NCBI GenBank assembly: GCA_964030785.1
Contig: OZ034979.1
Location: 40,493,484-40,557,483, forward strand
Length of the DNA: 64,000 bases
Source: Siderastrea siderea
Lineage: Eukaryota > Cnidaria > Anthozoa > Scleractinia > Rhizangiidae
Direction: 5' to 3'
Shown one piece after another: positions 34,167 through 45,036 of the stretch. Position 1 is the stretch's first letter; the number at the start of each line of letters is the position of its first letter. Below the pieces are notes generated by a model. That model worked only from the letters and a program-made list of their open reading frames with translations, was not told where the DNA came from and did not search any database. The position numbers and the translations under genes were made by a program.

Positions 34167-35735
34167 CTACCACTCCTGATAGGGGGCCAGGTGATCGAGA
34201 TATATTGTCAGATTCTCTTCTATCTCAGGAAACTGCGCCCAGAAAAATACTTTCTTGCTCGTGCCTTTGTGCAAAGCCCCAAGGACACCACATTCCATTA
34301 TCACGTTGAAGATCTCTGGGCTTTGAATATGGCAATCTATGGTTAGGCTTTTGTCGTAAACGGTCAGCAACTGCAACGGGTGACTGTTTTGGTTAGTGGT
34401 TTGAATCTTAACGATGAACTGCTGGCGACTGTTTCGTTTGGGTTTTGGGCCTGTTCCTATACCTTTGAGATGAGTGCCAAATGTTCGCTCTACAGGCCCC
34501 GTGTAAGGAATAATTCTGACTGTTATCGAGTAACGACTTTTCAGGGCGATACATAATGTCTTGTGTATGGGCCAGTGTTTACGTTGGCATTCTTCACAAC
34601 AGTATGATGCAACATGACAAGTTGGGCACTTTTTGAGGCGCTCTACTTCTTCTTTTGAGCGATGGCAAAACGCACAGCCAGTGAAAAGTCGCTGTCCAAC
34701 CTCAATGGGGTGAAACATGCCTTCTTTGTTGTTGAACTCTTTGTTTCCGCTTAAAATGGGAGGTTTGGAATAAATGTCTTTTTCTCCTGGTGGAAGATTC
34801 AGAGCAGCAGCAAATTTATCATCATCCACCGAAAGAACGTCTTCCATCCCTTTACACTCTAGCCACGGACCACTGTGGTCTCGGACGATGTTTGATTCCA
34901 GAAGAATTCGACCCGAATAATTGCAACCGATTAAAATTCCACCGCATTTGTTGCCAGAGATGACATTTCCTGTTATGTTTGCTGATGTTCGTAATTGGGC
35001 TTGAATTCCCCAGAATCCATTCTCGAAAATCCTGTTGTTCCTAACCAGGAGACAAGAATTTTGGTCTAGAGAAAGACCAAACTTTCTGTTGTGATGAACA
35101 TCATTGTTGTCTATGACTATCTTGCTCGTGTTGTTGCAGACAAGAATGCCCTCTCTTGCATTTTCGAATATCTTATTGCCATTGATGTCACAATCTCCTG
35201 CGCTCGGGCCAATTAAGAAACCGTGATAACCGCTGTTGAAAATTCTGTTTTCAACTGCAAGAAGTTTCCCACCTTCTCTTGCTTCTAATCCAGCCTGGTG
35301 ATTCCTGTACACCTCGCATTTTGCGACCTCCAGATAGGAACCTTTGTCTGCAACTAGGGCGCCACCACCCCCGCAGTCGTGTATTGCACAGTCCTCAATA
35401 CGTGCGGAGCTCCCATGTAAAATTTGGATTCCAGCATAACCAAGAACGCCAGAAACTGATTGAGGATCCCCAAATTTGCCAGTGCGGTCACAAACAGGCT
35501 TTCCTCGTGAGGCCGCTACGCAGCCTGCACCTCCGTTACATTCTGGAAAGTTGTCACAACTTACAGATCCTCCTGAAATTTCACAATGGTTCATGTGAAC
35601 AGCTGCCTGCTTGCCTTTGCAAATCAGAGCATTGTTCTCTTTAGGAAAAACGATATTCTCAAAATAACAACTGGAGTGGAAAATTTCACATTTTTCAGTA
35701 CAACGTAAAACAACTCTTTGGCAAAGTATGCGTAA
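34167..35735 (-). CDS. Beta-helix + MYND protein, C-terminal exon (truncated paralogue of the large receptor)
   Basis: The exon reads from a possible acceptor (ATTATAG, exon from 35735) to the stop at 34167; an internal ATG at 35594 would give 475 aa. Counting from that ATG, residues 1-245 are right-handed beta-helix repeats (KIFENAREGI, RIFENGFWGI). Residues 307-348 are a MYND finger (CAFC, CPTC, SYCCEEC, H, H, C). The rest matches the C-terminal domain of the 1609-aa protein, both ending LAPYQEW. Homology continues upstream of ATG 35594 (SCYFENIVFP versus KCYLENVMFP), so the ATG is not the ancestral start. No NB-ARC or TPR coding was found upstream, only one damaged HEPN exon. It may be a short surviving gene or the tail of a pseudogene; its open 1.57 kb favours recent or continuing constraint. 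Confidence 0.75.
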   Translation of the reverse strand, partial: LRILCQRVVLRCTEKCEIFHSSCYFENIVFPKENNALICKGKQAAVHMNHCEISGGSVSCDNFPECNGGAGCVAASRGKPVCDRTGKFGDPQSVSGVLGYAGIQILHGSSARIEDCAIHDCGGGGALVADKGSYLEVAKCEVYRNHQAGLEAREGGKLLAVENRIFNSGYHGFLIGPSAGDCDINGNKIFENAREGILVCNNTSKIVIDNNDVHHNRKFGLSLDQNSCLLVRNNRIFENGFWGIQAQLRTSANITGNVISGNKCGGILIGCNYSGRILLESNIVRDHSGPWLECKGMEDVLSVDDDKFAAALNLPPGEKDIYSKPPILSGNKEFNNKEGMFHPIEVGQRLFTGCAFCHRSKEEVERLKKCPTCHVASYCCEECQRKHWPIHKTLCIALKSRYSITVRIIPYTGPVERTFGTHLKGIGTGPKPKRNSRQQFIVKIQTTNQNSHPLQLLTVYDKSLTIDCHIQSPEIFNVIMECGVLGALHKGTSKKVFFWAQFPEIEENLTIYLDHLAPYQEW

Positions 35736-36009
35736 CTATAATGTCTCTCCACGTTTCTCCAAAGTTGTCTTTAATTTAGCTCTATATTAAATTACATGCC
35801 GCGCAAGTTTCACTAATCATTGCCCATCTTAGAGCAAGGTACCAAAACTACCATGTCAAAGAGGTATTTATCAGTACGTGATACAGGCATACTCGGAAAA
35901 AGGATATCCGACTTGGGAGAACTCGGATTTCCTTTTTTTTTTGGAGTAGGTCTGTCACTCACTGATAAATACATCTTTCACAATTAATTAATAGAGGGCT
36001 AAGAACCCC

Positions 36010-36411
36010 AGAGGGGAGGGGAGGGGGGAGTAGGTATATTATTGACCTGGGCCTCAACGACCTGGGCATTTTTGGGGTTAGAAATTTTCATTTTGACTTT
36101 TTCGCGGATAGATTTAGGAGTAGAGAGATTTTTGCAGGACTTTTCTAAGGACTGCTAAAAAGCGTGCATACCAGGGTTATCAATTTTATGTAAACAAAAT
36201 TGCACCAGTTTTATTCACAAACTCAGAAAAAAATTTCATGCCTACAAAAACAACTTTTTTAAAGGTTGCGTTCTGTGCCGTTGGACTTTTTTTGGTTCAG
36301 TTTTAACCTAATGGGACTTCTTTGGGGTATGAAAATTTAGCCTCATTAGCACCTCCCCGTCATTAATATACCTGAGTACCGTCCCCTTCCTCCCCCCCCC
36401 CCCCCCGAGCT
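36010..36411. mobile_element. Candidate 400-bp inverted-repeat element
   Basis: A left block with GGGGAGGGGGGAGTAGGTAT and ATTATTGACC is loosely mirrored by GGTATATTAATGACGGGGAG on the opposite strand near 36350-36400, next to a 15-base C run (36392-36406). The ends are poorly defined. It lies between the HEPN relic and the beta-helix exon. Confidence 0.35.
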
Positions 36412-37270
36412 TAAAACATACTATCAACTTTTCTTTCTTAGCGCAAAAATTAACATGTGTCGGAACTTTTTGTTGCCGCAAGATTTCAGTGAAGACTGCA
36501 CTTGCAATGTAACACCCCTGGCGCAATTTGCCTCTCAATGGCGTTGAAGCCAGTGCAAGCTATTGCAGAGTGAATAAGTGCCTTGAAAGCAATGATTAAA
36601 AGCTTATGGTATTTCTCCTCACAACGTAAACCGGGCATAAGGACAACATGAAACATGAAGGTAACAGTTGAACAGGAACAAGATGCATAGGGCTGCGACT
36701 CAAGTGAACCCAAACTGACATTTTTCTTCAACTCCAAGGAGAGGAAAAAAACATTGGTCTGTGGGTTGCACAGCACCAAAACTCAAGGCCCTTTTAAAGG
36801 CCCACGTAAGAGCGAACATTTCACAACATTCATAATCACTAGTCTGACCAATGTAATGAGGTGTCTACGTTTTCTTATAACGTTTGGTGAATGTCATCCC
36901 CGACGACCCAGGGGCAGATAGTCGCGGAATCTGTGGAAAATTTTTCTCGCACATTTCCATGTTCCCTTGTCCTGAATATCTGTCCGTGGATATGTTATGG
37001 ATATGGATATGTTAAATCTAGTTTTCCATATTTTAGTCGACTTAGTAGTGCCTGTTAATCTGCTGCCTACCGTATAAGATATATCCAGTGTCGACTGACA
37101 GTTGGCGGCAAGCTTGTTATTTAGATGGGTCAAAGGGCAGATCCCCATTGCCGAGCACCTCCATCGTTTACTGGATGAATTCACACTTAAACAGTCAGGA
37201 CTTCCCTTCACCCTTTTTTTGTTCAACCTTTTAAAAATATAAAGGTATCCTGTAATTATATTTTACTGAC

Positions 37271-37595
37271 CTGTAAACTTCGCCATGTGTGGCTCAAGGT
37301 ACAGTTTAGCCAGGTCTTCAGCCGTGTTGACTTTGTAGTCATATGAGCGCACTTTTTTCTTAAAACCTCCCCCAGTTGTTGTTAATGCTTCCATAATTAA
37401 ACTGAAATGGTCCATCCTTATGCAAATGGTGTGGAAAGACTTGAGTATCAATTCCATGTGCACCCTTCAGGGCTGTGTAGTGTTTGGGTATTTCTTGACC
37501 GACAAAATCCCGAAGGACTGGTAACAGGACTTTGTTTAAGCAAATGCCAATCACCAGCCATCGCTTCTGGTTTTCTCCAAGATCAAAGCTGCTGA
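37271..37595 (-). pseudogene. HEPN first-half exon, frameshifted paralogue
   Basis: Bounded by TTTTAG| (37596-37597) and |GTCAGT (37270), it reads FDLGENQKRWLVIGICLNKV onward, close to the plus-strand exon at 55923-56249 with the same entry and exit phases. One extra base in the TGGGGGAGG stretch (about 37372-37378) shifts the frame into TAA. The second HEPN exon was not found between here and 35735. The homopolymer location means an assembly error is possible. Confidence 0.75.
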
Positions 37596-39580
37596 CTAAA
37601 AAAACGGCATTGTGTTAAGCATTAGGAGTAAATTGAAAGAGACGGGGTGATGTTGGCACAAAACGAATGACAGAAAGGCTCTTCCTATTTAAGGCTATCT
37701 AGTCATCATTCGAGTAGCATACCAAGCTTTCCAATAGTGTTTCAAAATCACTTGGAACTTTAATAATCAAGTGGGTGACATGAATTGGATTGGACTGCAG
37801 GCGGTGGGCGGAAGACAGGGGGACATGAAACCAGGCGAGAAGCGGAATTCCCCAGTTTGCGGAAAGCGGGAGGAAAAAGAAAATACCGGTACTTGTACAA
37901 TATTGTACAATATTTTGAATAGGAAAAGCATAATCAGGTCAGCTTCATTAAGAAAGGGGCAGGAACCGGGAGTAAGGGGTGCGAGAAGCGGATGTTTATT
38001 AGGCAGCCCTGCCTCCCACCACAGTGCTATTGTTCCCATCCTAAATACCAAATAATTCCTACTGTTAGAAGTCACACAAGTTTTTTTTGTAAGGGATTCT
38101 AGTGTCAAAAGTTGTTGCCGTTGGGGTATCTCCAGGACAACAGGTGTAGTGCATATAAATTACAAAACAGGCACTGACAATCTCATATCTGCAATTTAAC
38201 TTTCTAGGTTTGAAAATATACACTGAAGGGTTTTCATCAGTCCAGTTTGATCTAAAACAAGCTTTTCAAATCAAATCTTACCCAGTCTACATCTGGCATT
38301 GATGACAGCCCCCTTGACTATGAAACATACTATCCACTTTTTTGCTATGGTTCCCTGGGGGAGGGGGATAATTCAGTGTGTTATACATGCAGCTACTTGG
38401 TAGTAATATAGCTAGCATGGCTGCTGGTTGTCATGTCATTTATTGCTTATTACCGGGTCCAGTGCTAACAGTAGTGGAGGCTCCTGTTAGAACTGTGGGT
38501 GCAACAGAAGGTCCTGGAGGTGTTGGTGGCATAAACAAAATTGTTCGTGAACTCGGGCCAAATGCCATGGTGATACCTGAAAGGGCAACACCTAAGCAGT
38601 TAGAATAAACAACTTCTGAAGGATTAGAAAAAAGTTTGGCTTATGCTTGACAGTTTTTGGTAAAACCAATAAGAAAACGTTTGAAATTCATAACTTGACA
38701 GTCAAAAGTGACTTTCCCATTACATTCCGATGGTGACCAAACCAGTCATTAACACCAGTCAAAGAACAGTCAAATCTGCTATCAACTTCGACTTTACTTT
38801 TGGCCCGAGTAAAAAGTGAAGGCACATATGAAACGGCTTTACAAATACCTTTCATGCTTATCTAAGGCGAGGTAGGTTGAACAACAACTTTTGCTTCATC
38901 TTTGACGCACGCGCATACCTTGGATGATCATCAAAGGCGAGGCTTAACCAATGAATGACCCGAATACCTTTTGCATTCACCTTTAACTGATGCTTATCAA
39001 AAGCAAGGTCAAATCAAGAAAAACAGATACTTTACTTTTGATGCGCATAATGTGAAATTAGATGCACGGCAAATGTGACTTTACAAAGGTGAATTCAAAT
39101 ATGGTACTGATCCAGAAGATCTGAATTTATCACTTGAATTGATAAGGTAAATTGGCCACCGTCCAGAAATTCAAAAGCTGACGTTTCCAGCGTTATCCCT
39201 TCGTCATTGGCTCTGAGCTTTCGACGCAGCACCGGACTGCAGTTTCTTTAGAAACTAACCCTGTTATTAATTTATGATACTACAATACTTTAAAATGGGA
39301 TAAGCCGCTGTTAAAAGCGGTGTGACACGGGCTCAAAGTTACAACACAAATGGAAGGATAAAAGCTGCTGACCAAAAATACTGTCAACTGTCACTGAGCA
39401 TGCATGCCTGTCCCGAATTTCTCGCCATGGATAAAGTGCTTGTCTTTTAAGCATCGTTTTCAAATAGCTGCTTGACTGCAACCTGAGAAGAGCAACATTA
39501 AACGGCCGAGTTTTGGACGAAAAGGCTGAATTTCACCAAGTATCTGAACAATGATGAGTTAATCAACAAACCGGAAACGA
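37596..39580. other. Intergenic region, no gene recognised
   Basis: A 76-codon open frame at 38378-38608 and a 113-codon one at 37767-38108 (minus) have no recognisable motifs. Near 39180-39230 is a segment (GCTGACGTTTCCAGCG) resembling common retroelement ends. Confidence 0.35.
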
Positions 39581-39595
39581 AGAGTCGTAAGATTT

Positions 39596-40300
39596 TTGCC
39601 AATTATCCCATTGCAATTGGGCCTCTTTCTGTTGATCAACTGCTCAAGAACATTCCTCTTGCATTTGGTGATGGTGTTGGAATATGGATGCGAGGGAATG
39701 AAGCTGACTGGAATGGACAAACCAGTCCAGCACGCGCTTCATCAAGCTCCTGAGACGACCAGGGCTCATATCAGTCGTGACGATCCATAATGCGTGAATG
39801 CCTCGGAGATGCACTTGAGGATTTGAGGAAGCAAGAAATCATTACCAAAGTCACCACGCCTACACCTTGAATTGGTTCGATGGCAGTTATACCAACGAAA
39901 ACTGGAAAGCGTTGTATCGACCTCGATCCCAAGATCTCAACCGTTCAGCTTACGTAACAGGCGTAAACAGGGAAAGGGGTAGGGGAGCGAGAACGTGGAA
40001 GAAAAAATAGGGGACTAGGAGTTAGCTCCCCTACCCACAACCGTTCAGGGAACTACTCTTTGCCTGCATGCGCGAGCAGCCACAGTAACGCGGCGGAAAA
40101 ACATCTTCATGGAGCTAGAGTTTTCATGCCGGATACGAACGTGTGGCGCACCTTGTGTTCGATTGCACTACTTTGCTTTTAACTAGCATTCACGGTATCT
40201 TGGGAGGCCTATACCATGCAAGGAAGACTGGGAAGCTTCGGATCTACCTCGATCCCAAGGATCTCAACTGTTTACCCTGTGTAACAGGTGTAAACAGGGA
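39596..40300 (+). pseudogene. Ty3/gypsy-type retrotransposon relic (RT start region)
   Basis: Interrupted frames give LEDLRKQEIITKVT and then IPTKTGKRCIDLDPK near 39820-39935. A second fragment, ARKTGKLRIYLDPKDLN, lies near 40220-40270. These match the N-terminal part of gypsy reverse transcriptase (K-x-G-K-x-R-x-C-x-D-x-x-D-L-N). Both are followed by similar non-coding sequence, so the region was partly duplicated. Confidence 0.6.
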
Positions 40301-40430
40301 AGGGGTAGCTCTGCTGCCCACAACCTTTCAGAGAACTACCTTTTGCCTGCAAGCAGCGACAGTAACACGGCGGACATACACCTTCATGGAGCTAGAGTTT
40401 TCGTGATACGAACGTGTTCATATACGGTAT
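39915..40430. repeat. Diverged direct duplication within gypsy relic region
   Basis: CGATCCCAAG, GTAAACAGGGAA, CGGCGGA, CTTCATGGAGCTAGAGTTTT and GATACGAACGTG occur in the same order in 39928-40142 and 40250-40412. Confidence 0.7.
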
Positions 40431-41422
40431 TTTGGGAGCTTTAACCGTATGTTTGTAGTCTTCAATTTTTTTTTCAAACGATCGCTTTAATCTGTTTAAT
40501 ATAGAGAATAAAGTATGATGTGAGGCCAGGTATTCATGTTATCAATCATGCAGTTCTTATGGCGTTCCGGCTTGTATCCTTTGCTGATTTCCCTGCTAGC
40601 AGACGTCTCTTTCGTCAGAGCTAAAATTATCGCACTTCGTCAAAACATGAGAGTTTCAATGGAAATGTAAAAAATCCAATTAAAATACGAGGAATAAGAC
40701 ATATTAAGCTCCAAACAAAAAATGATTAATCTCGCTGTTGAGTTGTTTTATCGCTATTCAGATAGGCTTTTCTTGCTGACTTGAAGCGTTCATGGTTGGT
40801 GAAGCGATCTTGGTTGGAGGGCACACAAGGATTATAATACATTTTGAACCTCTGTGAATCTGCGCTCAAATTTGACGTACAAATTCAATCACTTTAAAAG
40901 TATTCAACGGAGTGAAAATTACACCGATAGAGACGGTACGACGTTAGTAAAACGTCATTTAAATTGTGTTTGGTGTCTTGAAAATTCGAGCTATAAATTG
41001 CGTATTATGACTGGAAGCGGATTGCGGAAGTTTTAGATAGACCGTTTACTGTTGCTATAGCGTGAATCTCTCCTTTATGGTTATAGGTGATAGCTATTGG
41101 GGAAATACCTTTTAGCAGGCATAATCAAAAAATTTTCAAGAGCAGAAAAGAGAAGTGCAAAGTCGACCAAAATCCCATACTCCCCCCCCCCCCCAACCAA
41201 CCAATATGGCGTCCGAAACAGTGAAAGGACTCTATATAGCATTGGAATAACAACGCTTCCAGCTAACAATAAAGACTGATTAGATTGCTGCGATTGCTCA
41301 TTCGGTGACGATCGATATAAAAGTCGCTGCTTGAGGTGTTTTAAGATGCTAAATATGATCACTGAGCAGTTTTTTTTTTTCAGCCATTGAGCGAGCGCAA
41401 CCGCCGGGCAGGGGAGTATATA
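40431..41422. other. Intergenic region, no gene recognised
   Basis: AT-rich sequence with a 13-base C tract at 41182-41194. Short open frames (60-118 codons) on both strands overlap each other and lack motifs. Confidence 0.35.
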
Positions 41423-42368
41423 TAATGCATCAGTCAATCCCAGCGGTGCCCATCCCCCCCCCGGGCATTAGCCGGGCATTTGCTCACGTTTCAATCCCGG
41501 GGGTCGGGCATTTGAAATTTTATTACTGCCCGGGGGTCGGACATTTGCATACCCCCGGGACGACCCCGGGGCATTTGAGACCCTTGTCAGGTTTTGGTTC
41601 TCGCATGTAATATATGGATTTTAGAGCTATCCAAGATCATCACTTTCGTAAAAATCTTTTACGATCTTTTTTATACGGATCATGCGTTTTCAGTTCTTCG
41701 ATAACTTATTGTATTTATAAAATAAGCATTTCTTACCTTATTTTAAAAACAAACACATGAATTGTGCGCGTCAAAATCAAGTAAATGAACGAATCATTGA
41801 ACCAAAGAGTAAACCAAAAGGAACTGTCTTGTACACAATTTGGCCTGTTATTGATAAAGTGACATTAAAGCAAATGAACAAAGGGAGGATAGATGCAAGG
41901 GTAAACAACCGAAAAGCGTTGAAATTAAAGGCTGGTTTCCATACGATCGCTATGATCGCTGCAATCACTGGAAACAACGTTCAGCAATCGTTGCGATCAT
42001 ATAGAAACCACTCTTCAGCGATCGTTGTGAAATGCTGTGATCGCCACGATCGCTGAAGTGCGGTATCCATATGATCACAACGATTGCTGAATGTTGTTTC
42101 CAGCGATTGCAGCGATCATAGCGATGATATGGAAACCAGCATTAATGATGAGTGACACTTTCTTGTTATGATTTATCACATCTTAAGCAGTGTTGCTTTC
42201 TAGATAATCCCGGGGGTGGGGCATTTGCCTTCTGTTTTGGTCCTACCCCGGGGCATTTGACGGACTTATTTGTCCCCACCCCCGGGAATTTGCCATTTAA
42301 AAAAAATGCTAATGCCCGGGGGGTGGCCCGGGGGGGGATGGGCACTGATGGAATTGACTGATGCATAA
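41423..42368. mobile_element. 940-bp TIR element, Harbinger-like, TAA duplication (copy 2)
   Basis: Ends TGCATCAGTCAAT at 41426 and inverted at 42365 lead into CCCCCCCCGGGC-rich arms with repeated GGGCATTTG. TAA flanks both ends (41423-41425, 42366-42368). It is the same family as 14041-14986: TGCAT start, CCATCCCCCC at the same offset, almost the same length. It carries a nested 210-bp palindromic element. Confidence 0.7.
41931..42140. mobile_element. Nested 210-bp palindromic MITE
   Basis: GCTGGTTTCCATACGATCGC at the left is inverted at the right end, and the halves stay similar through CTGGAAACAACGTTCAGCAA, giving an almost complete hairpin rich in GATCGC. Flanks ATTAAAG and ATTAATG are similar but not identical. 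Confidence 0.75.
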
Positions 42369-42620
42369 TAACATAATATGCTATTATCGCAGTATATACT
42401 CTGCACATTTTTAAGCCATTAAGGCAGTGTGTATTACTATCTATAATCATAACTATAACAAAATTTTCGAATGCGATTGGCTATCACCAGCCATGATTTG
42501 AGCATTAAGCCGTTATCTAAATCTCTGCCGGGCAGGGTTGCTTCCGGTGCCACGAAAGGTCTGTAGAAAAACATGTACTGCAGCTTCCCTGTACTGTAGC
42601 TTACACACTCCTCTACCTCT

Positions 42621-42735
42621 GGCCCCGGTTGTTCAAAGAGCGGATAACTCTATCCACCGGATAAATCACTATCCAGTGGATAGTGTAGCGATTTATCCGC
42701 TGGATAGCGTTATCCACCCTTTGAACAACTGGGCC
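42621..42735. mobile_element. 115-bp palindromic MITE
   Basis: GGCCCCGGTTGTTCAAAG is mirrored by CTTTGAACAACTGGGCC. The interior alternates GGATAAC and TATCCACTGG-type units, giving a near-perfect hairpin. Confidence 0.8.
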
Positions 42736-43968
42736 CTGATCGTGATGACGGCAAACTTATATGTTTTAATTCTAAAAGAAAATTCAGATCGCCCAATTCG
42801 CTCAAAACACTTACCTCTTGATCAACAAACGATGTCTAACTAAACCATTAACGATACTGTTTTCCGAGAAAAGTTCGAGTCCCTACGAGATGACAGCTGG
42901 AAAGTTGGGAAACTGACTCGTCCTGACTGACTCTCTTGTCAAGAATGACTTCAGCAGGCTTTATCAGTATTAAAATAGCTCTCTGTCTATCAGGCACAGT
43001 ACTTTACTACTGGCTTTCTCGAACTCCTCCTTGAAACAAGTTTCTGTTTCTCCTGCGAGATCGAAATACCCAGGATCTGCAGTAGATAGAAATTATTCCG
43101 AGAAAATATCGAAGAACAGGAAGTGGACTGGAGTCTCGGATAGTTTGAACGGGGAAATAGACCTGTTCAATTGAGCTTTGCAATATCCTCTTTTTCGGAC
43201 TGACGACAGGAATACTGTTCCAAATAACTTACTGGAGGCCCATAACCTGCCCTTTGGGCCCAATCCATGTCTTCTGGAGGAAGATCTGAGTAAGGCACGC
43301 CTGGATCTGGCCAAGCTAATTTCTTTGTACGCCCACTTCAACATGGTGGCCAGATAAAACAACCACTTTCTGGGTTCAGCCGATTGGTTAGAATTTGCTT
43401 TTACAGTAACTCAAAGGTATTGTGAATTCAGACTTCAAATCGGTCAGTGGCATATATTTTTAAATAATTCACCACTAATCAGCTTCTCAGACTCTCCGAT
43501 CAGGGGATTGGTCGAAATTTATATAAAATTGATCTAGGTCAAAGGAAAAATCTTCAAAATATGTAACTCTATCCTTTAGCTAGGAGTCTTTTAAAAACAC
43601 TTATTTATAATATTTTAATTTACTTCCTCAGTTACAGATGATTCAGAGTTCACTAAACCCTCTGAAGCAGCTACGTTCCACCGTTCAATCTAATCAGTAG
43701 TCCATCTCAACTAGTTGTTCCAGTAGTTCTTCGTTTTCTTGGAATCCATCCTAGCGGGGGACATCCTAGCTCATTCTCGATCATTCCTTCACTTCTTGGA
43801 AAGACGGTCTTCTGCGTCTTCTTCATTCGCTGTTTGGGAGCGTTTGAACGACTTAATGTGATTTTCTGCAGTGATTTCTGGTGTTGGTACTGAAAGCACA
43901 TTCAATTTTCTTGAAAAGACATGAAGTAAGTCTTATAGACAAGTGTTTTACTCAACATCACGTAGAAC
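42736..43968. other. Intergenic region, no gene confirmed
   Basis: A plus-strand stretch at about 43205-43357 reads LFRTDDRNTVPNNLLEAHNL and ends LDLAKLISLYAHFN before a stop. It is protein-like in composition but I do not recognise it, and the upstream frame is closed. Possibly a retroelement scrap. Confidence 0.3.
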
Positions 43969-45036
43969 TTAAAGAGCCAGTGTCACCCAAAGTGCTTTGC
44001 GTGCGGAGGTACATTTTTCATATATGAAAAATACGTCATTGTCTCGATTGTCGTGAAGTCTGATTTGTATCTTCTTCCATCGCTGCCGTTAGGGATCCGA
44101 AAGCACCAGTGTGAATTTTGACTTCACATTTAAGTGTCCCCGTATCGATTTCGTTGTAAATTTCCGAATTCTGAAGTGTTTTCGCAGTGGAGAAGGAGAT
44201 CTTTAAATTGAATGCCTCGTAGGGTTCAGGAAAGTTGAGGCGAAGGCCGAGTCTTCCGGGCTCTGCCAAAGTTGTACGGCTGAAGGAGTCCGTGTATCAG
44301 TAAGGGAGGGAAAGAAAAACATCTACGGGTTTCAGCAGTAGTACTGACACTGTGTTTGCCGAAATAGTGCTACATTCATTGCCGAATGAAAACAGAAGGA
44401 ACGTTGACTTACCACAAAATAACAGTAGCTACGGGCTTGCTCCAAAATAATGCTTATGGTATTGAGCTTGTGCTGTTTTGCTTAATTATTCCTTGTACTC
44501 ACTGTCTGTTTATGTCTTATTTTTACAAAAAGTGTAAGTGGCTATTCTGGTTTTGCGTCCATCGACATCGGTCGATGCGATCGATCGAGCAATCAATCGA
44601 TCGGACTGTAATAGATCCATGTATACGCATTGAATGCAAAGTCAGATCTTGAGTAGCTTTCTCCAGTGACATCTAGCGATGAAGACGTCAATATTCTTGC
44701 TACTTGTTTTTGTCTTATTATTTTTATATCGAGTGGAAGTGGCTACTCTGGTTTTACGTCCATCGAGATCGATCGATTGATCGATCGATCGATCAATCGA
44801 TCGATGGTTATAAAAGCTCCATACGCGTTGACTACAAGTCAGATCTAGAGTTTTTTCTCCGGTAACATCTAGCGATGAAGGTATTACTTTTTTCAGAGGC
44901 TACTACTGTAAATATCAGCTTGCTGAGAGGCCAGTGCAGCAGGATATAATTTGCAAACGTCCGGCAAACGCGCCAGCCAAACATCAAAACAAAAACACAA
45001 CCGCGCAAAGCACCTCGGATGACACTGGCTCTTTAA
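43969..45036. mobile_element. 1060-bp TIR element with TTAA duplication (piggyBac-like)
   Basis: AGAGCCAGTGTCACCC at 43973 is inverted at 45032 with similarity continuing through GTGCTTTGCG. TTAA flanks both sides (43969-43972, 45033-45036). No transposase ORF. It holds a 196-bp tandem duplication with ATCGATCG-rich cores. Confidence 0.8.
44490..44881. repeat. Tandem duplication, 196-bp unit, with GATC-rich quasi-palindromes
   Basis: Both units contain AAGTGGCTA, CTGGTTTT, CGTCCATCGA, a GATCGATCGA-type core, GTCAGATCT and ACATCTAGCGATGAAG. The GATC core is longer in the second unit. Confidence 0.85.

Noticed and set aside
38400..38440. Minus-strand ATGACAACCAGCAGCC as a first exon for the inverted paralogue
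   Set aside because: It resembles the leader of the plus-strand gene, but the phase at the possible donor does not fit the HEPN exon.
38378..38608. 76-codon frame rich in glycine and valine
   Set aside because: It looks protein-like, but there is no recognisable domain or splice context, and it overlaps no homologue in the window.
39180..39230. Possible hammerhead-like motif (minus strand, TGACGAAGGGATAACGC...GGAAACGTC)
   Set aside because: The CTGANGA core is disrupted (ATGACGA) and stem II does not pair well, so it was not called a ribozyme.
43093..43362. Protein-like frames on both strands
   Set aside because: The minus-strand frame is a shadow; the plus-strand reading is broken by a stop and matches no family I know.
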